Source: Oopsacas minuta (Eukaryota > Porifera > Hexactinellida > Lyssacinosida > Leucopsacidae). Taken from it: a stretch of DNA of 64,000 nt. Location: contig JAKMXF010000210.1 in the NCBI GenBank assembly GCA_024704765.1, forward strand, positions 558,001-622,000, in the 5' to 3' direction. The position numbers and the translations under genes were made by a program. Positions 19,901 to 30,464 of the stretch are shown here, piece after piece (position 1 is the stretch's first letter; each line of letters begins with the position of its first letter). The notes beneath the pieces are model-generated. The model was not told where the DNA came from, did not search any database, and saw nothing but the letters and a program-made list of their open reading frames with translations.

Positions 19901-20896
19901 ATGCCGACAGTCGTTGTCCATAACCTTGAAAACGCCCGAATTATACTCGGGAATGTAACAAATGAAATACAACCCCTAGATGTTAAAGATAAGACTAAAC
20001 TTAATTTCCCTAGCAAAACAACGGTAAAACCGAATGACAACAAGCCAATCCATATTCCCATTCCCTGTAGCAATGAATTGAAGGAATTCTCAGATATCTT
20101 CTCAGATCTTGAGTACAATAACGAGTATATTCTAGAGGTGTACAGCAACACAGCTAAATTAGAGCACCGGTTCATACCGGTAGATTATTTCTCCGTAGAG
20201 CAGCATCGTGTAACTGAGAAGATGCGTACCATCCTGATTGAGTGGTTGGTTCAGATCCAAGAAGAGTTCCAGCTTTGTCACGAGACACTTTACAAAGCAG
20301 TCATCATAAAGGATCTGTACTTATCACGCACAACGGATTGTATCAAGTTGGAAGAATATCAGCTGGTGGGTGCTTGCTCCCTCTGGATTGCCTCGAAATA
20401 CGAGGAAATATATCCTCCAAATCTTGCAAACTTCTCTTCTCTCTGTGACAACATTTACTCTAAGCGTCGCTTCATGCAAATGGAGAGAGACATAATGCGA
20501 ACAATCGATTTCCAACTCTACATGCCTGTTCCTTACACGCTGACTCGTGTACTGAATAAGATAGTAGATGGGAATATGGCTCTACTCACGCTAGCACGAT
20601 ATATCTGTGAATTAACACTAGTTAATTTCGACTGCTGCCAATTCGCTTCTTCTAGGGTAGCAACATCCTGCTTTTTCATAGCTTTGAAAATGTACGAACA
20701 TGATTGGTCTCAAAAGATCCAAGAGTTCACAGGTTACTCCCCTTTCTCGCTCAAACCGGTAATTATTAAACTTAACGAAATCTTGCACGAATCCTTCCAG
20801 AACAAAAAGAAAACTCAAATTCGTCTAAAGTATATTCATCCAGTGTTCTTCAAGGTTGCGCAGAAATCTCCAATTCCTACATCGGCCCTATTCTAA
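19901..20896 (+). CDS. B-type cyclin
   Basis: Activator of CDK1 for mitotic entry. Intronless, 331 residues. A destruction box RIILGNVTN (RxxLxxVxN) sits at residues 13-21, the site used by APC/C. The cyclin box opens with the B-type signature MRTILIEWLVQIQEEF followed by L-x-H-E-T-L-Y, then KYEEIYPP. The second cyclin fold follows through to the C-terminus. The N-terminal arm of about 75 residues is short compared with vertebrate cyclin B1, and no cytoplasmic retention signal is evident. B1/B2 versus B3 assignment needs a tree. The upstream region carries CHR/CCAAT/TATA motifs. Confidence 0.92.
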   Translation: MPTVVVHNLENARIILGNVTNEIQPLDVKDKTKLNFPSKTTVKPNDNKPIHIPIPCSNELKEFSDIFSDLEYNNEYILEVYSNTAKLEHRFIPVDYFSVEQHRVTEKMRTILIEWLVQIQEEFQLCHETLYKAVIIKDLYLSRTTDCIKLEEYQLVGACSLWIASKYEEIYPPNLANFSSLCDNIYSKRRFMQMERDIMRTIDFQLYMPVPYTLTRVLNKIVDGNMALLTLARYICELTLVNFDCCQFASSRVATSCFFIALKMYEHDWSQKIQEFTGYSPFSLKPVIIKLNEILHESFQNKKKTQIRLKYIHPVFFKVAQKSPIPTSALF

Positions 20897-21080
20897 TGGT
20901 TGATTGATTGTCTATTTGCTTTTTTGATGCTTGTAAAATTTCGAACTACACTGAACTGCTTGAAATCAATTAAACCTTACAACATGGTTGTACTATTTAC
21001 TTTATTTTTAGTATAATAATATTAAGGGATAGAATAGCTAAAGTTGTTTATTATAATTATCCTGTTTATATTGGTAGAAA

Positions 21081-21995
21081 ATGGCGAATTCTAAAGAAAA
21101 CGTGAGCTATACTCCTTGGGCCCCCGATCTATTCGAAGAATCGTTAGATTTTAATCTGGAATCAGTCATTAAAGCTAGCTTAGATAGAGATTTCGCTCTG
21201 ACCGTAGCTAAGCCTACGCACCTAGCCTCAGCTAATAAACCACATAAACTAGCTCCCACAGATTTGTATTATAGTATCCCAAATGTTTACAAAGAAAATA
21301 TCAACTTGCTGAAGACCGCTAGATCTATCCATGTCCAAAACTCTTATATTCAATCCAAACTTAGTTCTGACCCCAGTTACAAACCCTCGGAGTTACAACA
21401 ATCCACCGCTTCCCAATTTATCCCTACACACTCCCTTGACAGGAATAACTTTACTCAAACTTTTCCTAAGTTAGATGAACGTAGTATTTATCAGATTGCT
21501 AGGAAGTCAGTATCTCTAAGTCTCTTAAATGCAGGATTTACACATTCTAAGTCATCAGCACTCGATAAACTGGTCGATTCGTTGAATACTTTTTTGCACA
21601 AACTTTGCATTATCCTTAAATCTAACTCTCAACCAAATCCTGATAATAATTTCCTGGAAGACTTTGTAGATCCTCTTGAACAAACGCTCATAGAATTGGG
21701 ATCTGATGGATATGAAGGTTTATTCGAGTTTTGGCAAGAACATATGGTTAATTACCATCAAAAGCTTGCTATAGCTGGGACTAAGTTAATTCAAGTCCAA
21801 GAAGGATTGGTCCATAGAGTTATTGGGAGTACTGAGCATACGGAAACTATCCCAGAGAATGTTGTAGAGATGAGTAGCTCGATGATAGAAGTAGCTGCCC
21901 ATGGCTCTGTGCTTGAAGACTCTCAGGATTCAAACGAATCTCCTTATTCAGATGAAAAGCCAAGCAAACATGTTAAGAGAATTAAATTATGTTGA
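21081..21995 (+). CDS. SUPT7L/STAF65-gamma-like SAGA subunit
   Basis: 304 residues, intronless. A bromodomain-associated histone-fold segment lies at about residues 135-182 (YQIARKSVSLSLLNAGF ... LDKLVDSLNTFLHKL). It is followed by DFVDPLEQTLIELGSDG and FEFWQEHMVNYHQKL, which match the layout of human SUPT7L, a core SAGA/STAGA subunit that pairs with a TAF-type histone fold. The N-terminal 120 residues are low-complexity and unassigned. A basic KHVKRIK near the C-terminus could be a nuclear signal. The alternative is another BTP-domain protein such as TAF3 or TAF8; the region after the fold favours SUPT7L. Confidence 0.72.
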   Translation: MANSKENVSYTPWAPDLFEESLDFNLESVIKASLDRDFALTVAKPTHLASANKPHKLAPTDLYYSIPNVYKENINLLKTARSIHVQNSYIQSKLSSDPSYKPSELQQSTASQFIPTHSLDRNNFTQTFPKLDERSIYQIARKSVSLSLLNAGFTHSKSSALDKLVDSLNTFLHKLCIILKSNSQPNPDNNFLEDFVDPLEQTLIELGSDGYEGLFEFWQEHMVNYHQKLAIAGTKLIQVQEGLVHRVIGSTEHTETIPENVVEMSSSMIEVAAHGSVLEDSQDSNESPYSDEKPSKHVKRIKLC

Positions 21996-22081
21996 CTGTT
22001 TAATTCATTAACTTATTTTAATTATACTTAATAATATACATAAACGAATCTGTTATTTATCTTGTATAGTACAGTAAACTG

Positions 22082-22540
22082 TCACCATATTTGCTGTATA
22101 GTAGCTTGATTATAGGAATAAGAGTACAACGCATGTTTATATCGGCGTATTTCTGCCTCTAATTTTATTATTTCCTCTTTCAAGACATTCCTTTCAAAAC
22201 GATTCTTCAATATGTCAATATCGAGAAATGCAGTTTGAAACACCTTCTTACGAGCGTGTTTATTTGATGCCTTCTTTGCTTTTTCGCTTCTTCTGAGCTC
22301 TCTCATTCCATCCTTGAAGTCTTCTGGTACTAATCCCTGCTTTTCCAAATACTTGACTATGTCATCTAGTTCTTTCAAGGGAATTGACCTAACCTTCTCT
22401 CGATTCACAATCTTTTTAATTTGGCTCCAACATTTATTTTTTAAGATAAATTGAAGTTTTTTATCAGATACACTCGAATTGAAAAGTTTCTTGACATTTA
22501 TTTCACCACTGTCAGAGCGTTGGTATGTGTAACGGGCCAT
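22082..22540 (-). CDS. Hypothetical basic coiled-coil protein
   Basis: 152 residues, not recognised. The start ATG is at 22540. It is helical and strongly charged. An internal basic stretch (RRSEKAKKASNKHARKK, about residues 84-100) is followed by a heptad-like region (LKEEIIKLEAEIRRYKHAL) near the C-terminus. It is divergently arranged with HSPA13, the two starts being 217 bases apart, so they may share a bidirectional promoter. A nuclear or nucleolar role is possible from composition only. Confidence that it is coding comes from the sustained frame, the proper ATG and non-random composition. Confidence 0.6.
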   Translation of the reverse strand: MARYTYQRSDSGEINVKKLFNSSVSDKKLQFILKNKCWSQIKKIVNREKVRSIPLKELDDIVKYLEKQGLVPEDFKDGMRELRRSEKAKKASNKHARKKVFQTAFLDIDILKNRFERNVLKEEIIKLEAEIRRYKHALYSYSYNQATIQQIW

Positions 22541-22757
22541 GTGAATTATACATCAACGTTGAATTTTAATTTATATTTATATTTTCTATCTTTACAAATA
22601 TTACATATTCCACAGTCAAAATGTATGGAAATATTAAATTGATTTTTTGAAGTAATTAACTTACTCAATAATAATCATTCATTTAAAGGTGTGAATGATG
22701 TGATGTCAAATATCGAATTCGGGCTAATTTAATACTATTTTTATAATTAGCAAATTG
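22541..22757. promoter_or_regulatory. Shared divergent promoter region
   Basis: 217 bases separate the start codons of the minus-strand coiled-coil gene and HSPA13. No other gene fits, so both promoters must lie here or overlap the coding starts. No clear TATA assignment. Confidence 0.45.
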
Positions 22758-24047
22758 ATGGGAGCAAATAGCTTCATAAGCCTGGTAGGTGGTGTAATAT
22801 TAGCTCTCATCTTAGGAGGATATTTTGGACACCCTTATCTCCCTGCTCCCAAGCCCTTAGTATTCGCGATTGATCTCGGTACAACCTATTCTAGCGCTGC
22901 TGTCTTCCTGCCTGGCCAAGGGATAGTTGAGGTCATTTCTGTTCAAAAGGCTTCCAGCATTCCAAGCGTCGTAGCGGTAACTAAGAAAACTGTTCTAGTA
23001 GGATATCCCGCTCTTCAACAGATTGAGAAGAACCCCAGATACACGTTCTATGACGCTAAGAGGTTTATTGGGAAGAAAATATCAAAAGATGAGTTTGATA
23101 TAATCAGATCTCGCTACCTGTTTGATATGGATATTCTAGAAAGTTCTATTCAATTCAAATTACCGTCTATTAATCCACTTGACGCAATGAAAGAGTACAT
23201 GTCTCCTCAAGAAATGAGTTCTATAATAATCGACGAATTAAAATCTTCAGTTCAAGAGTACCTACAATTAACTAATCTGAATAAAGTAGTGTTAGCCTTG
23301 CCTGCCGAATTTGATGCAGAACAACGTGAAGCAACTATAGCAGCTGCGAATTTATCTAAACTGAATGTTCTTGCTGTTATAAGTGAGCCTACTGCTGCTG
23401 CTCTGGCCTACGGACTAGATAAGCAGAGTAAAGTGGGGTCTATAATAGTTATAGATCTTGGAGGAGGAACTCTTGACGTATCACTACTGGAGAAGAGAGC
23501 TGCTACATTCTACACTGTAGCTATTGCTGGTAATAATCATCTCGGGGGACAAGACTTCACTGACAGACTATCTAGGTTCGTATTATCTAAAATAGAGGAC
23601 AGAGAGTTGAGTAGTGAAGTTTTACAAGAAATTAAGAGAGAGTCTGAATTAGTAAAACTAATTCTGACTAATAAGACTACAGCTGAATTCCAATTGAACA
23701 CTGATGGAGTTAAGTTGAGGTTTGAAATAAGTAGGAAAGAATTTGAGAAGATGAATGAGGATCTATTTGATAAGATAACTGAACCTATTAGTGTAGTGTT
23801 AGATTTCGCAGAAATCACAACTGAAGCTGTTGACGAAGTTATTCTAGTAGGAGGTTCAACTAGAATCCCACGAGTGAGGGAACTCATAAGTTATTACTTC
23901 AAAGGGAAGAGACTTGACATCTCTGTAGACCCAGAACTAGCTGTGGTTAAAGGGGTAGCGTTACATGCAGGTGTGGTCAGTGGATCATGGCCTCTTAGAG
24001 TAGCAGCTATTGATGTACCTACTTCTGTTAAAAAGATTGAAATATAG
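22758..24047 (+). CDS. HSPA13: HSPA13/STCH-like microsomal HSP70 ATPase
   Basis: An HSP70-family protein reduced to the ATPase domain and anchored at or in the ER. The first ATG is at 22758. 429 residues (human 471), intronless. The N-terminal hydrophobic segment SFISLVGGVILALILGGYF acts as signal or anchor and is followed by YLPAPKP. HSP70 signatures are IDLGTTYS, YDAKRFIGKK, IDLGGGTLDVSLLEK and VILVGGSTRIPRV. There is no substrate-binding domain. The protein ends soon after SGSWPLRVAA, which is the HSPA13 layout rather than a truncated HSPA5. The human-type acidic insertion in the ATPase domain is shorter here. Confidence 0.92.
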   Translation: MGANSFISLVGGVILALILGGYFGHPYLPAPKPLVFAIDLGTTYSSAAVFLPGQGIVEVISVQKASSIPSVVAVTKKTVLVGYPALQQIEKNPRYTFYDAKRFIGKKISKDEFDIIRSRYLFDMDILESSIQFKLPSINPLDAMKEYMSPQEMSSIIIDELKSSVQEYLQLTNLNKVVLALPAEFDAEQREATIAAANLSKLNVLAVISEPTAAALAYGLDKQSKVGSIIVIDLGGGTLDVSLLEKRAATFYTVAIAGNNHLGGQDFTDRLSRFVLSKIEDRELSSEVLQEIKRESELVKLILTNKTTAEFQLNTDGVKLRFEISRKEFEKMNEDLFDKITEPISVVLDFAEITTEAVDEVILVGGSTRIPRVRELISYYFKGKRLDISVDPELAVVKGVALHAGVVSGSWPLRVAAIDVPTSVKKIEI

Positions 24048-26097
24048 AAGACAACTTTAATTGTTTGATCTATCTCACAGGTATAGATATATTGTATTTT
24101 GCTTGCTTTCGGTAAGATTGTTGTGTTTAATGATTTTTACAACCATAATGCCATTTGAATTTCTAGAAATCTGTCAATATTTTGTTGATTACATCACTCA
24201 ATTAATACAATGTATTTTGGCTGTATAGAATGTAGATATACTATCTATGGTTTGCATAACCTGTATTCTATCTAATTTGCTGATTATCCATTGTACTTTG
24301 AGTTAAAATTGTTGTGTAAGACTGTAAGTAATTACAAAGAACTCAAGAATAATTACCAATCTTTTGTGACCTTTATCGAATCTAATATAACGAAAGTTTA
24401 CTGTGTCAATTAATGATAGTTATTCTTTTTCTAAGAAACTAAGTTCAGCATGTTGTGTGTAGAATTCAGTAAAACAGAATTGTATATTCTAAGAATAAAT
24501 TGTGAGTTGTATTTTCTTATTTCCAGGTTAAAGATCAATTCACACCGAAATATTATCTTATTTTATTTTGACATAATCACTACTTACTAGTTCTAATCTG
24601 TATCAAATCCTGAAAGTGTTATTATTTGTTTATTGAAAATTATTCTGATAATAGTTAGGTTGCATTAAAGTATTTCTGCCACAAAAAGCCATTACAATAT
24701 GACATTAAATTATGAATTCTAGGCATTAACGTGATGAAGCACTGCAATCGATTTTGGAGAATTTTTACAATTAGCCATGAATATGCTAAATTAGTTAACT
24801 TAGGCCACTGAATGCCAAGATTGAAGTTCACAATCTTCTGGCATTACGATGTCATTATAAGTTGTAATCGAACATCAGCCTTACGAAATTCATATGAGAT
24901 ATCTCAGTGATGGTTCTGAATTCTCACTACAGGTTGGGAAATGGTGATCTGAAGGCATTGTTAATAAATAGTGAAATTCTCATTAAATATTGTTTATATT
25001 TTCTTTGAAGTGCTATTTTGAATCAAAACGCATTAATCGCTAATAATTGTAAAATGACATCGGTACTGGCTCATTTCTAACTTATTTTGTTTGTATCTTT
25101 ACAAGCTCCAGGCACACTAGTCATTGCATTCAAATATTAATTAGAGAGATAGTTTCCTAGAATATAGATGTTCCCAGCTCTACTCGGTGGTTTATCTTTA
25201 TCAAACAGGGTCAACAATTATGTGGTGTCAAAAAGTAATGGTTTCTAAGCAATATATTATATCGTTGCGACTTTCGTAACTGTCCTTCTATGTTATATTC
25301 ATTACCATATTGGTATTAATTTGGTTGAATTTAGTCAACCACATTTCAATTGAAGATTTTTTTGATATATTTATCTAGTCTGGTACAGTGATTGGAATTA
25401 ATTCTAACCTGTTTTTGAATATATTTTAGTTCCCCCAGGATTAGTTACTTGGACATTCAGGCAGATGACAGCTGGCTGCTAATTGTAACAAATGAACAAA
25501 TGCGGCAAAAAATTCATAAATTAAAATGTGATTATGTGCCGCTGACTGTACTAGTAAGACAAATAAGAGATTAGAGCCCTATCAATGCCTGTTTCTGAGT
25601 AATTAAATTACATTATCTGTATAGTACATAGTACTCGTGTCATATCAATCAAATCCTTACTTTACTATTCTTTCTTCCAATGCGCTGAATCCTGCAAACA
25701 ATCATTGGATGTGCTGCTTACTTCCTCGTGTTGCTTTCATGTAAGAATTCACTATACAATGAGTGTGAAATCTGGCTAATTGTGTGGATATTCATCAAAT
25801 CTACTGATTAAACCATACTGCATTCTCTAATACATTTAGAATGGTAATTTATTTCATTTATGACTTCTCCAAGAAAATCATATGAAATCTTAATGTGCAC
25901 ACCATCAGTGACTCATTGTCTTAAACAAATCATTGAGATATTATTGAACCCTAGGCAAGTTTCCCATAATTATATAATTATGTCCATTGGCTTTATTATG
26001 GCTCTACACAGGTGCTAATTATTATCACTATGTCACATTCATGTATAATTCATTAATAATGACAATTAAGTAAATTAGACCTGTCAGCTTATTGGCT
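24048..26097. other. 2 kb non-coding interval
   Basis: AT-rich DNA without long frames, tRNA-like arms or transposon ends that I can see. A short hairpin TGGTTGA...TCAACCA lies at about 25322-25341 and is probably chance. It contains the HSPA13 3' flank and the upstream region of ZDHHC16. Confidence 0.6.
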
Positions 26098-27189
26098 ATG
26101 GGAATTAGAAAGCGTGCCCGCGCGCTTGTTCTCACCATACTCTCTCTCACGAGGAATCCGAACACAACCCAGCTAGAGTCCTGCATGAACTGTATGGACC
26201 CCTGTCTCAAAGTGTTCGAGAAGCTTATCCTTGTGATTGGTCCTGTCTGTGTGTTACTGGTAATGTTAGGGGTTTCATTTGTAGTATACACCATGTATTG
26301 CTATATTGTACCAATCCTCCAGAAGAGACATCCTATTATTTTCTTCTCAGAGGTGCTCTATGGTCACTGGCTGTTAGTTAATGTTGTGTTTCATTACTAT
26401 AAGGGCGTAATGACCAAACCTGGCTCTCCACTGCCAGCGCAGCGTATTGACGAATCTCTTCTGGAAGATGGCTGGAGTATTTGTAAAAAGTGTGATCAGC
26501 CGCGGCCAGCTAGAGCTCACCACTGCAGACTCTGTGGGGTTTGTGTGTTGAAAATGGATCATCACTGTCCCTGGCTTAACAATTGTGTTGGACATTACAA
26601 TCATAGACATTTCATGCTATTCATAATCTATATTTGGCAAGCAGTATTGTTTGTTATGTGTACTTCTGGAAATTATGCACTGAGCGTGATGGTTGGCTCT
26701 CGCAGTCTCGCTCACTGGCTTCTTTCAGAAACTCCTTTCAGATTCATTTTGGCACTTTTTGCCACCAATCCAGAGCTACATACCAGAACCATAGGAGAGG
26801 TAACTATGGTAATGTTACTGTTCTTCATATGCTTTGGAGTTTGGATCGGTTTAACAATTCTTGGAGGGTGGCATCTATATCTCATCTCTAATGCAGAGAC
26901 CTCTATCGAATGGAATGACAACCGTATTATGTCAATGGAATTCTCCCGTAGGGGCAAAGTATTCGTTAACCCATACAATTACGGGCTTAAGAACAATTGG
27001 AAACTATTCTTAGGTTTGGTCCATAACAGAAACATATTTCGTCACGTCCTCCTCCCTTCTGGGCACCCCCCAGCTGGTAGTGGTTCCAACTGGAAGTTGG
27101 GCTACCTTGTTAAAGCTCCAGAGCCTGTACAGCCTCGTCAAGGTTATCAAACAACTACAGACAATAATGGAAAAGTATTTCCTGTTTAA
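26098..27189 (+). CDS. ZDHHC16: Palmitoyltransferase ZDHHC16-like
   Basis: S-acyltransferase of the ER/Golgi membrane. I place the start at the ATG at 26098, giving 363 residues. Membrane segments are visible at about residues 42-70, 80-100 (weak), and on either side of the catalytic loop. The DHHC cysteine-rich domain (about 131-181) is complete: CKKCDQPRPARAHHC, then CGVCVLKMDHHCPW with D154-H155-H156-C157, then LNNCVGHYNHRHF. The LKMDHHCPWLNNCVG block with RPARAHHC is closest to animal ZDHHC16 (APH2). The usual TTxE motif is replaced by SIEWNDNR. Intronless. Confidence 0.85.
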   Translation: MGIRKRARALVLTILSLTRNPNTTQLESCMNCMDPCLKVFEKLILVIGPVCVLLVMLGVSFVVYTMYCYIVPILQKRHPIIFFSEVLYGHWLLVNVVFHYYKGVMTKPGSPLPAQRIDESLLEDGWSICKKCDQPRPARAHHCRLCGVCVLKMDHHCPWLNNCVGHYNHRHFMLFIIYIWQAVLFVMCTSGNYALSVMVGSRSLAHWLLSETPFRFILALFATNPELHTRTIGEVTMVMLLFFICFGVWIGLTILGGWHLYLISNAETSIEWNDNRIMSMEFSRRGKVFVNPYNYGLKNNWKLFLGLVHNRNIFRHVLLPSGHPPAGSGSNWKLGYLVKAPEPVQPRQGYQTTTDNNGKVFPV

Positions 27190-27617
27190 GTTGTGTTCAT
27201 TGAATGCATTGTCAATGCTATTGTTTGTTTATTAACTAATTGCAGTGATGGCTAGAAATGTTTAACTGATTTAATTCATTTATATTTTTATATTTTATAA
27301 CCTAAATCATCTGGTCAAGAGATTATTTTAATTTTTATCTCTTAAGAATGCTCTGACATCTTTACAATATGCATCTTCATAATATGGATATTCATGTTAG
27401 GAATTACATAGCCTCTTGATATGTATAGTTATTTTGACGTTCTCCCTCCCTCATTTGTTATTGTATAGTAAACACTACATTTCTCGCCAATTACTTATCA
27501 TTTAATACATTCGTTGCAACATTGAGATTCCGCATGATTTTGTACTTGCTTATTGACAACTAAACCAGTTGTGACTTTCAATTGTGATACATACATAAAG
27601 CTTGTTAATTAATTAAT
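27190..27617. other. Intergenic, ZDHHC16 to INTS7
   Basis: 428 AT-rich bases. No feature seen beyond the expected 3' and 5' flanks. Confidence 0.6.
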
Positions 27618-30464
27618 ATGGCTAATGTGATGACTCAAAAACTTCACAGTCATGAAGTTCCAAATAAAACCGCAATTAATCGGCAGGAAGCTAATAATGC
27701 AATAATCTCACTCAATAAATATTTTCGTTCCCCTAACATCAGTGAACAGTGTGAAGCTATAGTCAGACTTGGGCCAATAATATCCTCCTATCCATTTCCG
27801 TCAATTGTGAACACAGCTTTTCATAAGCTCGCAGATATTTACTCAAAATGTTCCAACACACTAAGAATTGCTATTCTCCAAGTATTCGATCAGTGGGCTG
27901 AGCATTTTAATAAGATATCAATGTTGGATGAATTCTATCGTAAAATATTTGGTGTGTCTGTGACCACTGATCCTGTGGCTCGCGCGATCACCTTACGCGT
28001 ACTAGGGCATATTTCTAGAATTTTCCCTGAGAAGAAGAATGCTCATCGCTTTATCCATCTATCTTTTGATTCCACGTACAAAGAAGAGGTTATTGCAGCT
28101 ATTTTCGCTGCCAATTGCTTTTGTGAGCACTCACAGACGTTTTGTGCCGGTGTATGCCCGCGGTTAATCGAGATGATCCAGGAGATATCTACTCCCATTG
28201 ACGTCAAGCTTGAACTCCTGAGGGTATTCGAGCACATGGGACATGATCCAGAAACTGCGTTACAAGTTAAGAATTTCTGCGTACAAATGTTGCATAGTTA
28301 TTCTTCGAAAGACTTCACATCAACTTTACTGAATACAATCACTAAGCTCAGTATAAAATCGATGTTACTTGTTGTGGATAATCTCGCTATTCTTTGCAAT
28401 ATTTCCTTACAAGATACTCGTAAATCAATTCAACTTGTTTGCTGTAAGAATCTACAACTTTTAGCCCAAAATGCATCGCATCTATGGAATAAGGAGAGTA
28501 TGTCTAATCTACTGAAATTAGCAGAAATGACTCCACATAGCATAATTCGTGCAGAAGCTCTCTTTGTAATATTCAGACTTGCTCAAGTGGACTTTATGGA
28601 TACTTTATTTGATGAGTTAAACATATTTGAGCGTTGTTCTACTCTAGCATACCACAAGGACATACGAGTATGCTTATCTGCATGTAAGGTATTAGTCGAA
28701 GTAGTCACACGAAAATATGAGATAGGAAATTATCAGTCAAATGACAATGCTAGTTTACAGAGTTTAGTAGACCAGACTGATTCTAGAGTTGTCCCTTTGT
28801 TTGGTATTATGTTTATAGACGAAGAGTCTTCTGAATTTATAAAGAGTAGTATTATATCTCTTGCCCAGAGGTTATCTCAGATCAACCAATTATTTGCACA
28901 GCGATTGTCCTCTGTCATTTCTACTACTTTATCAAATCTACCTACTCCATGTGAAAAATCAGAAGCTCTTTACAGAACATTGACTGTAATTTTAGTATCT
29001 TCTTCGCTAGATTTATCTCATCTCATTCCATTGCTTATTTCTCATTTAGAGAGTACAGAAACTCTTCAATACATTTTCTCAATAATTCACTTGTTAATGC
29101 TAATACATTATGCTCCTCTTAATCTCTCCACCAGATCCTCTTTCAGAATTGATGTGCTCCCTGTGATTATCCGCGTATTGAATAGCCTGGAACATCCTAA
29201 CAAATTATGGTTTCAATATAGGATAGCTAAGCTAGCTCTCACCAATAATTTCCATGAACTGTCTTTGCCTATAATTTCCTCTCTCTCAAGACTTCCCACT
29301 ACAGAACAATACCGTATATTCTTTCAATCAATTGCTGCATTTAGTCGGGCTGAGACCCTGCTAATGGTTTCTTGTGACTCTATAGAGGTTAACCACCATA
29401 TGGAAATAGATAACGAGTCATATGATGGGACATTATGTTCATTTGATCCTTCAATTCTCCTTAATGTAATTAAACTATATTGTTGTGGCATTTCTAGTCT
29501 GCAAACTTGTCGCACTCTCCCTAATAGAGAATTTTGGGAGTGTTTTCTCCAGTTGCGTAGTGACCTGCTGTCATTTCTGCATCAAGTCCTAATAGCTTGC
29601 AATCAGATAAGACTAATGCCTCGCTCTACCCTGTCACAGCCTGATAGAACTGTTCAAATATTCAATAAGTGTATAAAGAAGATATCCATCTCTCTTGATC
29701 TTCTGCAGGAGTGTAGATATAGAAGTTTTAGCGCTGATTCATCCACTCTCTCATATCTAAATATTATAGAACTCTCTTATAACACCCTTGTCATGCTTAT
29801 CCGTAAGATTATCCTTAAAGAAGATTATAATCTGCAATTAATTAGAGATAAGTTACTGAAAGCCCCTAAACTAAAGTTCCTCAGACAATACACGGATCTA
29901 TGTGAAGTCAGTCTAACTCACCTCTCCAAAAACTTACATTTTATTAATGATCCAGTTTCTCATCAACATATTAATTTTATTAAAACTTTCTGTTTTTCTC
30001 TAATTGTTACACCATTCTATTTCCCTCTCTACTTCTTCCACTGCAGACATAATCTTCAGATTCAATTGTCTTTCTCAAACTTGCCAGAGAAACCACAGGA
30101 CCCCATCACTTTGTCCCTTGACACTAGTTTGTCATTCTCAGTTGAAGGAATTATCTCTGAAAAACAGGTCGCCAGCTCATCACAGAAGATAAAGGGGGTT
30201 ACGGTGAAGACACATGTGCGTCCAGATAATAATTCAGTTCGTTCTAGTCCCTCTCCAAATACACAAACTTTAACGAAACAGGCTGATCTCCAGCAAGATA
30301 ATTTTAATGCTTCCTTCCTTATTCACTTTACACATCCGAGCCATTATTATCTTGACATATCAGTTCATCTAGTTGATGAAGATGGTACCACGTGGTTAGC
30401 TACCAATTTAGACTCAAAGCCTCCTCAATGGAGAGTTCTCTATGCAATAGAGGATAACCCATGA
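27618..30464 (+). CDS. INTS7: Integrator complex subunit 7
   Basis: Subunit of the Integrator complex, which cleaves nascent snRNA and promoter-proximal RNAs. A single exon encodes 948 residues (human 962). The N-terminal region is diagnostic: EQCEAIVRLGP, YPFPSIVNTAFHKLADIY, DPVARAITLRVLG, PEKKNAHRFI and the following EVIAAIFAANCF match INTS7. The rest is an alpha-helical HEAT/ARM-like solenoid, with a beta-rich C-terminal part (about 830-945) ending in STWRVLY-like IPW sequence (PPQWRVLYAIED). No catalytic residues are expected. Integrator is found in animals and some other eukaryotes. Confidence 0.92.
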   Translation: MANVMTQKLHSHEVPNKTAINRQEANNAIISLNKYFRSPNISEQCEAIVRLGPIISSYPFPSIVNTAFHKLADIYSKCSNTLRIAILQVFDQWAEHFNKISMLDEFYRKIFGVSVTTDPVARAITLRVLGHISRIFPEKKNAHRFIHLSFDSTYKEEVIAAIFAANCFCEHSQTFCAGVCPRLIEMIQEISTPIDVKLELLRVFEHMGHDPETALQVKNFCVQMLHSYSSKDFTSTLLNTITKLSIKSMLLVVDNLAILCNISLQDTRKSIQLVCCKNLQLLAQNASHLWNKESMSNLLKLAEMTPHSIIRAEALFVIFRLAQVDFMDTLFDELNIFERCSTLAYHKDIRVCLSACKVLVEVVTRKYEIGNYQSNDNASLQSLVDQTDSRVVPLFGIMFIDEESSEFIKSSIISLAQRLSQINQLFAQRLSSVISTTLSNLPTPCEKSEALYRTLTVILVSSSLDLSHLIPLLISHLESTETLQYIFSIIHLLMLIHYAPLNLSTRSSFRIDVLPVIIRVLNSLEHPNKLWFQYRIAKLALTNNFHELSLPIISSLSRLPTTEQYRIFFQSIAAFSRAETLLMVSCDSIEVNHHMEIDNESYDGTLCSFDPSILLNVIKLYCCGISSLQTCRTLPNREFWECFLQLRSDLLSFLHQVLIACNQIRLMPRSTLSQPDRTVQIFNKCIKKISISLDLLQECRYRSFSADSSTLSYLNIIELSYNTLVMLIRKIILKEDYNLQLIRDKLLKAPKLKFLRQYTDLCEVSLTHLSKNLHFINDPVSHQHINFIKTFCFSLIVTPFYFPLYFFHCRHNLQIQLSFSNLPEKPQDPITLSLDTSLSFSVEGIISEKQVASSSQKIKGVTVKTHVRPDNNSVRSSPSPNTQTLTKQADLQQDNFNASFLIHFTHPSHYYLDISVHLVDEDGTTWLATNLDSKPPQWRVLYAIEDNP

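Noticed and set aside
22755-22757. TTG upstream start for HSPA13 (likewise TTG at 26092 and on the minus strand at 36615)
   Set aside because: Nuclear animal genes start at ATG; the next in-frame ATG was used in each case.
25322-25341. TGGTTGA/TCAACCA hairpin
   Set aside because: Only seven pairs; expected by chance in a 2 kb AT-rich interval.
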